NCBI RefSeq assembly: GCF_000190635.1
Contig: NC_015172.1
Location: 620,001 to 684,000 of the forward strand
Source: Syntrophobotulus glycolicus DSM 8271
Lineage (GTDB): Bacteria > Bacillota > Desulfitobacteriia > Desulfitobacteriales > Syntrophobotulaceae
DNA length: 64,000 nt
Direction: 5' to 3'
Numbering within the stretch: the stretch's first letter is position 1; each line of letters begins with the position of its first letter. This document shows positions 45,067 through 52,058 of this stretch, one piece after another. The notes under the pieces are model-generated. The model had not been told where the DNA came from, searched no databases, and saw only the letters and a list, made by a program, of their open reading frames with translations. The position numbers and the translations under genes are program-made.

Positions 45067-45792
45067 ATGCAAAGAGATCAAGGAGTGCCAGGAAGTCAAA
45101 GCAGCCCGGCAGATGAGAAAATTGCCAGGGTGATGGCAGCTTTGGATGTTGATTCAGCGGATAAAGCGGCAGAAATAGCAAAACAGCTGGCAGGCACCGG
45201 CTGTTGGTTAAAGATCGGTTTGGAGCTTTACGCTCTTTCAGGTCTCAGTCTTGTTCAGAAGTTCAAAGAAATGGGCTTTTCCATTTTTCTTGATCTCAAG
45301 CTTCATGATATCCCCAATACCGTTGCCAGAACGATGCAGGTTTTGGTGGATTCGGCAGTGGATATGATCAATGTTCACTGTGCGGGCGGATATGAGATGA
45401 TGGCCAGGGCCGCCGAGATCGGCCGGAAGAGCGGCAAGAAAATCATCGGGGTTACCGTCCTGACCAGCATGGGGCAAGAGGAGCTGTCCGGAGTCGGGGT
45501 GAACCGCATGGTCGAGGATCAGGTGATTAATCTGGCCCTTTTGGCCCAAAAAGCCGGGCTGGACGGAGTGGTCGCTTCAGCCAGGGAAGTGGTTTCCCTC
45601 CGCAGGGAATGCGGTGCGGATTTCCTGTTGGTCACCCCGGGAATCAGGCCTGCAGGCAGTGAACAAAATGACCAGGTCAGAGTGCTGACCCCCAAGGAAG
45701 CGCTGGAAAACGGAAGCTCCTATCTGGTGGTGGGCAGACCGATTACTGCTGCGGTCAATCCCCGGGAAGCGCTCTTCAAACTCTTTGACTAA
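45067..45792 (+). CDS. pyrF: orotidine 5'-phosphate decarboxylase
   Basis: This 241-residue TIM-barrel enzyme makes UMP. It has VMAALDVDSADKAAEIA, the catalytic FLDLKLHDIPNTVARTM with the Asp-Lys-Asp tetrad, LLVTPGIRP and YLVVGRPITAA. ATG 45067 is chosen because AAGGAGG lies 8 bases upstream. The protein has about 19 polar residues before the usual start, and the frame also runs back to a GTG at 45013, giving an odd Lys/Gln-rich extension. Confidence 0.95.
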   Translation: MQRDQGVPGSQSSPADEKIARVMAALDVDSADKAAEIAKQLAGTGCWLKIGLELYALSGLSLVQKFKEMGFSIFLDLKLHDIPNTVARTMQVLVDSAVDMINVHCAGGYEMMARAAEIGRKSGKKIIGVTVLTSMGQEELSGVGVNRMVEDQVINLALLAQKAGLDGVVASAREVVSLRRECGADFLLVTPGIRPAGSEQNDQVRVLTPKEALENGSSYLVVGRPITAAVNPREALFKLFD

Positions 45793-45827
45793 AATTTTGT
45801 GCAGAAAAACGATTGGAGGATAAAAAA

Positions 45828-46406
45828 ATGAATGAAGATATCCTGAACGTATTTACGGATACGGGGGCACTGTTAAACGGCCATTTTCTTTTGACCTCAG
45901 GCAAACACAGTGCCCAGTACATGCAGTGTGCCCAAGTGCTTCAATATCCCGATAAAGCGGCTTTTCTTTGTGCGCTGCTGGCGGAGAAATTCGCCGGGGC
46001 CGGAGCGGAAACCGTGATCGGACCGGCGATGGGCGGGATTATTGTGGCCCATGAGGTAGGCAAAGCATTAGGGACCAGGGTCATTTTTACGGAAAGGCAA
46101 AATGGTGAAATGTGCCTGCGGCGCGGCTTTGAACTCCGGCCGGGTGAGAAAGTCCTGGTCGTGGAAGATGTCATCACAACCGGCGGGTCAGTCCGGGAAG
46201 TCATTGAAATCGTCCGGAAATGCGGGGCCGTCCCGGTCGGGGTGGGTGTACTGGTTGACCGCAGCGGCGGTAAGGCCGATTTTGGGGGATTGCCTCTGCA
46301 AAGTCTTGTACAGCTGCAAATTGAGACCTTTGAACCGGACAACTGTCCGCTTTGCGGCCGGGGAATCCCGGCAATCAAGCCCGGCAGCCGGGGCAGCGGC
46401 AAATAA
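45828..46406 (+). CDS. pyrE: orotate phosphoribosyltransferase
   Basis: This 192-residue enzyme adds PRPP to orotate, giving OMP. The PRPP loop is VLVVEDVITTGGSVREVIEIV, and the active-site flexible loop includes FTERQNGEMCLRRGF. A C-terminal CPLCGRG cysteine pair resembles the subset of Firmicute PyrE with a metal-binding tail. ATG 45828 follows GGAGGAT; the earlier in-frame ATA/ATG-like start at 45813 overlaps this site. It ends the pyrimidine operon, facing a minus-strand gene 6 bases away. Confidence 0.96.
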   Translation: MNEDILNVFTDTGALLNGHFLLTSGKHSAQYMQCAQVLQYPDKAAFLCALLAEKFAGAGAETVIGPAMGGIIVAHEVGKALGTRVIFTERQNGEMCLRRGFELRPGEKVLVVEDVITTGGSVREVIEIVRKCGAVPVGVGVLVDRSGGKADFGGLPLQSLVQLQIETFEPDNCPLCGRGIPAIKPGSRGSGK

Positions 46407-46411
46407 GGATT

Positions 46412-46663
46412 TCAGCAGCCTTTCAGGGCTTCAATAATCTCTTCCCATTGAAAATCCTCACTTGATTTATATTCCTTGGCATAATAAACTTTGCCACAGC
46501 CTTTGCAAATGACCTTAATGCTATGCACAAAGTCTTCCATATAAAGTTTCCCGGCCAGTTTAGGCATGTTCAGGCTGGCTTCGCAGACGATCTGCGAACC
46601 ACAGGCGGAACAGGCCAAATCCTTTTCCCGGTCATCATTGATCTGATCTTTTTCTGTATTCAT
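46412..46663 (-). CDS. small zinc-ribbon-like hypothetical protein
   Basis: This 83-residue protein has two CxxC pairs, ACSACGSQIVC and VICKGCGKVYYAKEY, suggesting one zinc ribbon. The N-terminus is acidic and polar. I do not recognise the family and no catalytic motif is seen. AGGAGG lies 7 bases before the ATG, so it is likely translated. It converges on pyrE with a 5-base gap and lies 210 bases downstream of agrD on the same strand, beyond a hairpin. Confidence 0.7.
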   Translation of the reverse strand: MNTEKDQINDDREKDLACSACGSQIVCEASLNMPKLAGKLYMEDFVHSIKVICKGCGKVYYAKEYKSSEDFQWEEIIEALKGC

Positions 46664-46782
46664 AAGGGTCCTCCTGGTTATGACAATCTAAACATCTCGA
46701 TAAGATAAGGTAATATCAAATATCCGGGGTTCCGGAGGTTAAACAGAACAGTCTTGAACAGGATAGTTTTCTTTACATAAGC

Positions 46783-46808
46783 GGACCCGGAGGAATGATT
46801 CCGGGTCC
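46783..46808 (-). terminator. 9-bp hairpin downstream of agrD
   Basis: GGACCCGGA (46783-46791) and TCCGGGTCC (46800-46808) pair perfectly around an 8-base loop. No T-run follows on either strand, so it may be a weak or factor-assisted terminator, or an mRNA-stabilising hairpin, for the agr transcript. Confidence 0.45.
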
Positions 46809-46872
46809 ATTTGAATTCTGGCTTTCATGTTATGTGATCAGTACGAATTAATGAAACATGAAGCAGGAAACG

Positions 46873-46995
46873 TTAGCGCTGCAGAGACTTGGGAGTGTTG
46901 GGCTGATGAGAGAAAACAAAGCAAGCAAAAACAGAGCTGGCTGAGGCAAAGAGAAGTACAACTGAAGAGATAGCGGTGAAAAGTAGTCTTTTCAT
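46873..46995 (-). CDS. agrD: AgrD-like cyclic lactone autoinducer pre-peptide
   Basis: This 40-codon gene is too short for usual gene calls. Read on the minus strand it starts 2 bases after the agrB stop, with AAAGGGAGG inside the end of agrB as its ribosome binding site. Residues 1-24 form a basic and hydrophobic amphipathic leader (MKRLLFTAISSVVLLFASAS and four more). The core CFVFS spans Cys25 to Ser29, then HQPNTPKSLQR. The Cys plus four residues and the QPxxPKSL tail match clostridial AgrD peptides, where AgrB cleaves after the fifth ring residue and a thiolactone forms from the cysteine. Predicted signal: a five-residue ring CFVFS with a short N-terminal tail. Confidence 0.9.
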   Translation of the reverse strand: MKRLLFTAISSVVLLFASASSVFACFVFSHQPNTPKSLQR

Positions 46996-46997
46996 TT

Positions 46998-47579
46998 TTA
47001 GGACCCTCCCTTTCTTAGATTAAACAAAGGCAGCAGGGTCACAGTCTGATAGGCTATGCCCAGGGCCGCGCTTGTTCCGAGAATGATGTTTTGGGACAAG
47101 AAAACCAAAATGCTTGTCACGAGGACAAAAGCGATGGAGACCGATTTTAATTTTCGCCGGAAGCTCCGGGAATGGATGGGCTTGGCCGGACAGTCAACCG
47201 GGGCCAAAATGGCGACAACCGGGAGGCAGAGCAAGAGAATCACTAGATTCAAAGTTGAGCCGGCCAGGTTGTAAGCGATCAGGCTTTTGGCCGATAAGCC
47301 CAGAAAGGCGTAGACGACTGTTCCGATCGCCAGGCATTTGAAGGCGGAGCCGGCATGCGCCCCCCCAGAAAGCTTCCTTAAGCCCCCGCCGAAAAGGAGG
47401 GTCAAAGCTGTAAGAAGCAGAGTATCTAAAAAATAGGCCGCAAGGAGGATAGAAGCTGTACCGATGACGGCCAGAAAAATTAGTTCAAAGCCGTAGGTCA
47501 ATTCTTCTTCTTTCTCTTCGTTTAAGTCCAGACTACTGCTTAAAAGATTGCTCATTTGTTTGCTCAAGTGAGTGATCAT
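46998..47579 (-). CDS. agrB: AgrB, autoinducer-peptide processing membrane protease
   Basis: This 193-residue polytopic cysteine endopeptidase trims and cyclises AgrD. The conserved motif GGLRKLSGGAHAGSAFKC holds the catalytic His (AHA), and the catalytic Cys lies in APVDCPAKPI. Five or six membrane segments are visible. The ATG at 47579 overlaps the end of the upstream membrane gene by 47 bases and follows AAAGGAT. agrD follows 2 bases after the stop. Confidence 0.94.
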   Translation of the reverse strand: MITHLSKQMSNLLSSSLDLNEEKEEELTYGFELIFLAVIGTASILLAAYFLDTLLLTALTLLFGGGLRKLSGGAHAGSAFKCLAIGTVVYAFLGLSAKSLIAYNLAGSTLNLVILLLCLPVVAILAPVDCPAKPIHSRSFRRKLKSVSIAFVLVTSILVFLSQNIILGTSAALGIAYQTVTLLPLFNLRKGGS

Positions 47580-48030
47580 AGCGGATATCCTTTCTTTTTC
47601 GATAATATTTAATCAAGAAAGCAAAAAGAAACATCAATGAAACATGAGGCAGACCGGTAATAATTCTCAAAGACTGGCTCGACAGATAGCCTTGAGAAGA
47701 AAGGCCGAGAAGTTCAATAATATGTATACAAGCTGCTTCTGTCAGACAAAGTATGAGGAAACTTAGTAAAGTAGCAACAAGAGAAGTAAGGACACTGGCC
47801 CTGCCGACCTTGAACAGATAGAAAAAAAGAAAGGTAATCATGACAATGGTATGCAATCCAACATATACGGGATAAAATCTGATCAAATAAACAATCAAAA
47901 TGGAAAAAAACGCTCCCACAATAATTTTCCGCCAATTGAGGTCGATTTTGGCCAGGACGAAGGCTAAAGTATAGATTGCGATTCCTTCGGGAACGCCTTG
48001 AAAGATCAGTACTATTAATGGGATACGCAT
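47533..48030 (-). CDS. multi-span membrane protein resembling a detached AgrC sensor domain
   Basis: This 165-residue hydrophobic protein begins MRIPLIVLIFQGVPEGIAIY and continues TLAFVLAKIDLNWRKIIVGA, with five or six membrane segments and a short charged C-terminal tail. The early QGxPEGIAIYTLAFVLA segment and the RFYPVYVGLHTIV stretch recall, from memory, the membrane sensor half of clostridial AgrC-type receptors. No GHKL kinase domain follows. It lies between the histidine kinase (15 bases upstream) and agrB (overlapping). I infer that it senses or transports the peptide signal; alternatively it is an unrelated accessory membrane protein. CAGGAGG precedes the ATG. Confidence 0.7.
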   Translation of the reverse strand: MRIPLIVLIFQGVPEGIAIYTLAFVLAKIDLNWRKIIVGAFFSILIVYLIRFYPVYVGLHTIVMITFLFFYLFKVGRASVLTSLVATLLSFLILCLTEAACIHIIELLGLSSQGYLSSQSLRIITGLPHVSLMFLFAFLIKYYRKRKDIRYDHSLEQTNEQSFKQ

Positions 48031-48044
48031 GGGTTTTCCTCCTG

Positions 48045-49868
48045 TTAATCTGTTTGTGGTTCTTCTTTTTGTTCTTCATTGGATAAAGCAAAGCGGATAT
48101 AAAAGGTGGTTCCCTTCTCCCCGGTATCGTATTTGATGGTCGCATTGTGCCTGTTCAGGATTCCGATGGAGATCGCCAAGCCAAGACCGGTCCCGTTTTC
48201 CTTGGTCGTCAGGAAAGGCGTACCGAAGCTGTCCCGGACCTTTTGGCAAAGGCCGTGCCCGGCATCCTTAATTTCCAGAACCAAAGTGTTTTCCTCAAGA
48301 TATGTACTGATCTCCATAGAGGCGCCGGGAGGAGAGGCTTCCAGGCCATTGCGGATAAAGTTAAGCAAAACCTGTTTGATTTCCGATTCATTGAGCAGAA
48401 TTTCCGGGACCTCGCTCAGCTTCAGGTCAATGTCCTTATTGGAGTTATAGGCATCGGCCCGGACCAGGGGAAAGATCCGTTCAATGATTTGGTTGATGTT
48501 TCTCAGTTCATGGTTCTGGGTGGAGGCTTTGGCCAGGGAGAGAAAATCGTTAATGATGGCGTTGGCCCGGTCGATTTCCGAAATCATCAGGGTGATGTCT
48601 TCCTGGAGCTCCTGGCAGGTAGGATTGACGAAGAAAATCTGCAGGAAGCCTTTTACGGTAGTCATGGGGTTTCTGACCTCGTGGCTGATCCCGGCGGCCA
48701 TCTGTCCGATCAGGTTTAAGCGTTCCAGGCAGATCAGCTCCCTGGCCTGACGGTTGATGGCCGTGGTATCGCGGAAGAAGACCGATATCCCCTGAGAAAA
48801 CGGATAGGCATTGAACTCAAATTCCCTGTTGTCCGGCAGGGTCGTTTCCCAGAACAGGGGTTTGTTGTTCTGGACCGTGCTTTGCAGGATGGTCTCCAGC
48901 TCAGGGAAGAGATCGTGGAAAACCGAGCCGCGAAAGTTGCGGCCGACAAACTCTTCTTCAAAGGTCTTTTTGATGGTGTCATTGACAAACCTGAAATTGA
49001 GGTCGCTGTCGAGGGAGAAGAAGCCGTCGGAAATGCCGTCCATAATGGTCAGAAGCTCGTCATGAAGATTTCTTAAGCTCACACTGTGGTCTTGAATCTG
49101 CCGGAAGACAGGGGCCAATTCAGGCAGCTTGTCCATGGCAAACTCATTTCTCTGATTTTCATTGGAGGTGATATTTTGGGAAAAGGCCACTAATTCACCT
49201 TTGATTTGGCTGATTAGCCTTCTGATCAACAAAAGAATCAAAATAAGCAGCAAAATACTTGATCCCAGCAGAACAGCAAGGTTCAATTGGGTGTGATAAA
49301 AAATATAGGCTGAATTAAGTTTGGCCCAAACATAACCGGCATTTTGATTTTCGATATTGAGAGCCAGGAGGTTGGCAATGCATTTATTGGCGGAAGAGTC
49401 GGTATAGTTGTATTCCATAAGGAACTCCTCCGGAGACGGTCTAACTCCGGGGAAGGAGGGATCATTTGCAATATCATTACTGATCCTTAAGCCTGTATCA
49501 AAATTAATATAGCCCAAATTGATCGTAGGATATTTCTGTGTGTATTCATCAAGGACAGGACTGATGAGAACAGAGATTTCCCGGTTTTTTTCCTCCAGGG
49601 TGAGATCCCGGTAGTGGTCGGAATCATAAAATTGATCCAACTCTTTTGATATTGTTTGGTGCAAATTAAAGGTGATATTGCTTAATTCCAGTTTTTTCTG
49701 GTACATTTCCCGATTCCAATAGCTGTTATACATAAACATATAGAGAAAGATAAAAATGAAAAATACAACCAGGGATACTTTGACCAGAGCGGATTCAACA
49801 ATAGAGGTTCCTTTAGCCTTGCGGGGATTTACCGGTAAAAGGTTTCTTTTCTGTGTGAAAATATTCAT
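48045..49868 (-). CDS. PAS-domain sensor histidine kinase, sporulation-kinase type
   Basis: This 607-residue membrane kinase has one membrane segment at about 31-47, an extracytoplasmic region of about 145 residues, a second membrane segment at about 194-216, a linker, a PAS domain at about 270-370, HisKA with the phospho-accepting His396 in GISHEVRNPMTTVKGFLQ, and an ATPase domain with Asn503 (N box), DAGHG, and GTGLGLAI. HEVRNPMTTVKGFLQ is typical of KinA-E and other Spo0A-phosphorelay kinases rather than AgrC, which has a GHKL HK10 domain. No response regulator is adjacent. It heads the minus-strand operon that ends in agrD. A Spo0A box overlaps its promoter. Confidence 0.92.
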   Translation of the reverse strand: MNIFTQKRNLLPVNPRKAKGTSIVESALVKVSLVVFFIFIFLYMFMYNSYWNREMYQKKLELSNITFNLHQTISKELDQFYDSDHYRDLTLEEKNREISVLISPVLDEYTQKYPTINLGYINFDTGLRISNDIANDPSFPGVRPSPEEFLMEYNYTDSSANKCIANLLALNIENQNAGYVWAKLNSAYIFYHTQLNLAVLLGSSILLLILILLLIRRLISQIKGELVAFSQNITSNENQRNEFAMDKLPELAPVFRQIQDHSVSLRNLHDELLTIMDGISDGFFSLDSDLNFRFVNDTIKKTFEEEFVGRNFRGSVFHDLFPELETILQSTVQNNKPLFWETTLPDNREFEFNAYPFSQGISVFFRDTTAINRQARELICLERLNLIGQMAAGISHEVRNPMTTVKGFLQIFFVNPTCQELQEDITLMISEIDRANAIINDFLSLAKASTQNHELRNINQIIERIFPLVRADAYNSNKDIDLKLSEVPEILLNESEIKQVLLNFIRNGLEASPPGASMEISTYLEENTLVLEIKDAGHGLCQKVRDSFGTPFLTTKENGTGLGLAISIGILNRHNATIKYDTGEKGTTFYIRFALSNEEQKEEPQTD

Positions 49869-49898
49869 TATCTATACTCCAATATTTCTTATAACCAT

Positions 49899-49979
49899 TT
49901 TATACGATTTAAAGCAAAAAGGGTGTCGAAATATTTGCATAATGAAAAAATAAACTGAGAATTTTTTTACTTTTCGGCA
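49899..49979 (-). promoter_or_regulatory. promoter of the kinase-agr operon with Spo0A boxes
   Basis: On the minus strand, TCGACA (49929-49924) and TATAAA (49904-49899) form a -35/-10 pair with a 19-bp spacer. The -35 overlaps an exact Spo0A box, TGTCGAA, read on the plus strand at 49924-49930. A second match to TGNCGAA, TGCCGAA, lies on the minus strand at about 49979-49973. The kinase start is 30 bp downstream of the -10. Repression or activation by Spo0A~P is possible. Confidence 0.55.
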
Positions 49980-49995
49980 ACTTTTTATTTTTTTT

Positions 49996-50026
49996 GAAAA
50001 AAAAGCTGAAGATTAATCATAATCTT
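49996..50026 (-). terminator. terminator of rqcH
   Basis: On the minus strand a 7-bp stem, AAGATTA pairing with TAATCTT around four bases (50026-50009), is followed after CAGC by eight T residues. It lies 70 bases after the rqcH stop and before the kinase promoter. Confidence 0.6.
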
Positions 50027-50095
50027 TATTGTAAATGAATAATCGTCATATGGAAACACTTCCGGCAAAGATATTGGGCAAATTCCGAAAGTTAT

Positions 50096-51943
50096 TTAGG
50101 AAATCCCGCTGTCCAGCTCCGCACCGGTCTCTGTCGCCAGGAGGGCGTCAATGGTATCCTGACGGGGGGTGATCAATAGAGACCAGTTCTGTTCATAGAC
50201 GACCATCCCCGGCTTGGCCCCGTTGGGCTTTTTGATCTGCCTGACATGGGTGTAGTCCACCGGGATATGGGAAGACCCTCTGGCCTGACTGAAATAGGCG
50301 GCAAGGGCGGCTGCTTCCAGAAGAGTGGTGTCATCGGGAAATTCTTCCCCTTCTTGCAGGGGGACAATGACATGGGAACCCGGGATTTGCTTGACATGAA
50401 GCCAGAGATCATGAGGGCGGGCCTCGCGCCAGGTCATCCGGTCATTTTGCTTATTGTTGCGCCCGACAATGATGGGGTGTCCGCTGCCGGAAGTGTAGAC
50501 ATGGGGCAGGGAAAGCTTTTCCGGTTGTTTTTTCTTGGTCCCATGCTTTTTGTCGGCTTTATTCCTGGCCGGAAGGTTTTTGCCCGCGATATATTTCTGT
50601 TCGATCAGTTCATTATGGATTTCCTTGAGCTCGTCCGGGGAGGAAGCCTGGTCCAGGCTTACCCGCAGTGAGGAGAGGTAATTGATTTCTGTTTGGGCTT
50701 CAGCTTGCAGGGGCTTGGTTTTGAGAATGGTTGCTTTGGCTTTGTTATACAGCTTGAAATATTTTTGGGCATTGCCTGTCGGGGTGAGACGGGGATCAAG
50801 CTCGATCCGGACAGCTTTCAGCTCAGGGTCGGTGTAATCTTCCAGCTCAACCTGTTTCGCTCCGGCGGGAATCCGGTAAATATTCGAGGTAATCAGCTCC
50901 CCGGACTTGCGGTAGGCCAGTCCTTTCTCAGCCCGTTCTATGGCATCCTCATAAATGTTCAGCTTTTTCACCATGTGAGCCAGGTGGTCCTGGACGATCT
51001 TGCGCAGGGAACCGCGCATGGCTTCGGTTGTATGGAAATCCTGTCTTTTTTGATGGTAAAGGCCGACCGCTTCATTTAAAGAAGGGTTTTTTTCCAGAGG
51101 ATAGGGAGAGTACTGGGCATAAGGGATAAAGGTAAAGGCCTGGGCCAGAATTTTGGTCTGGTCCTGGAAATAAACACAAGGCTCCGGGGAAGCCCAGGCT
51201 TCATTTAAGGTGTCGATCAGAAAGAAGGAATAAGCCTGATATAAACGGCTGAGGTCAATATCGCCGCAGTGCTCCAGAACAGCGCCGTCATCCAGGCCCG
51301 CACGCAGAAGGATTTCTTTGGCCAGCTCCGGGCTGATGCCGTTGAAGGAGGCCACCAGGATAGTTTTGAGACTCTGTTCCAGGGGCTGCAATAGGATCAG
51401 TTCTTTAAATTTTTCCTCAGTCCTGACCGGCTCGTGCTTATTTTGAGAAGGGGGGGCGATGTAGATCCGGCCCGGTAAGACCTCGCGGTGCCTGCTGACA
51501 GAATGGGAATAGCGTTTTAACCCGTCAAGGATTGTCTGGGAGGCGGAATCGAGGAGGATCAGATTGCTGTGTTTGCCCATGATTTCCAGGATGAGCTCGA
51601 ATGACTGCAAATCCCCCCGGTCATTGTAATTTTGGATGATGATCTTGACCACCCGTTCCAAACCCTGCTGATTGATCTCCAGGATTTTTCCGCCTTCCAG
51701 GTGTTTGCGCAGGATCATGCAAAACATGGGAGGGGAGAGGGGATTTTTTTTGTTCTCAGAAGTCAGGTGCAGTCTGGCATGATTGGAGCTGCAATTGAGC
51801 AGCAGTTTGAGAGGCCGGTTGTTGCGGATGATGATGTGGACTTCCTCTTTTTCCGGCTGGTGGATTTTATCTATGCGGCTTCCGGTAAGCAAAGGCCGGA
51901 GCTCATTGATCAGATGATGGAGGGTAATGCTGTCTAAAGCCAT
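50096..51943 (-). CDS. rqcH: ribosome-associated quality control protein RqcH (fibronectin-binding A family)
   Basis: This 615-residue NFACT family protein adds alanine tails to nascent chains on obstructed large ribosomal subunits, marking them for degradation. It has the NFACT-N domain (start MALDSITLHHLINELRPLLTG), a coiled-coil middle with LNIYEDAIERAEKGLAYRKSGELITSN, and the NFACT-R domain (GHPIIVGRNNKQNDRMTWREARPHDLWLH and VDYTHVRQIKKPNGAKPGMV). ATG 51943 has GAAAGGAG upstream. An open frame runs 131 codons further upstream but is antisense to the neighbouring ATPase. Confidence 0.95.
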   Translation of the reverse strand: MALDSITLHHLINELRPLLTGSRIDKIHQPEKEEVHIIIRNNRPLKLLLNCSSNHARLHLTSENKKNPLSPPMFCMILRKHLEGGKILEINQQGLERVVKIIIQNYNDRGDLQSFELILEIMGKHSNLILLDSASQTILDGLKRYSHSVSRHREVLPGRIYIAPPSQNKHEPVRTEEKFKELILLQPLEQSLKTILVASFNGISPELAKEILLRAGLDDGAVLEHCGDIDLSRLYQAYSFFLIDTLNEAWASPEPCVYFQDQTKILAQAFTFIPYAQYSPYPLEKNPSLNEAVGLYHQKRQDFHTTEAMRGSLRKIVQDHLAHMVKKLNIYEDAIERAEKGLAYRKSGELITSNIYRIPAGAKQVELEDYTDPELKAVRIELDPRLTPTGNAQKYFKLYNKAKATILKTKPLQAEAQTEINYLSSLRVSLDQASSPDELKEIHNELIEQKYIAGKNLPARNKADKKHGTKKKQPEKLSLPHVYTSGSGHPIIVGRNNKQNDRMTWREARPHDLWLHVKQIPGSHVIVPLQEGEEFPDDTTLLEAAALAAYFSQARGSSHIPVDYTHVRQIKKPNGAKPGMVVYEQNWSLLITPRQDTIDALLATETGAELDSGIS

Positions 51944-52058
51944 TTTAAGGCTCCTTTCAGGAGAATACTGAATCTTTAGTATAACATATTTTGGAGTAAT
52001 TTTTTTCGGACGGAGCGAATAGCATGTACTAGCGGAGTATGTAGAGGAGGAACAGAGC

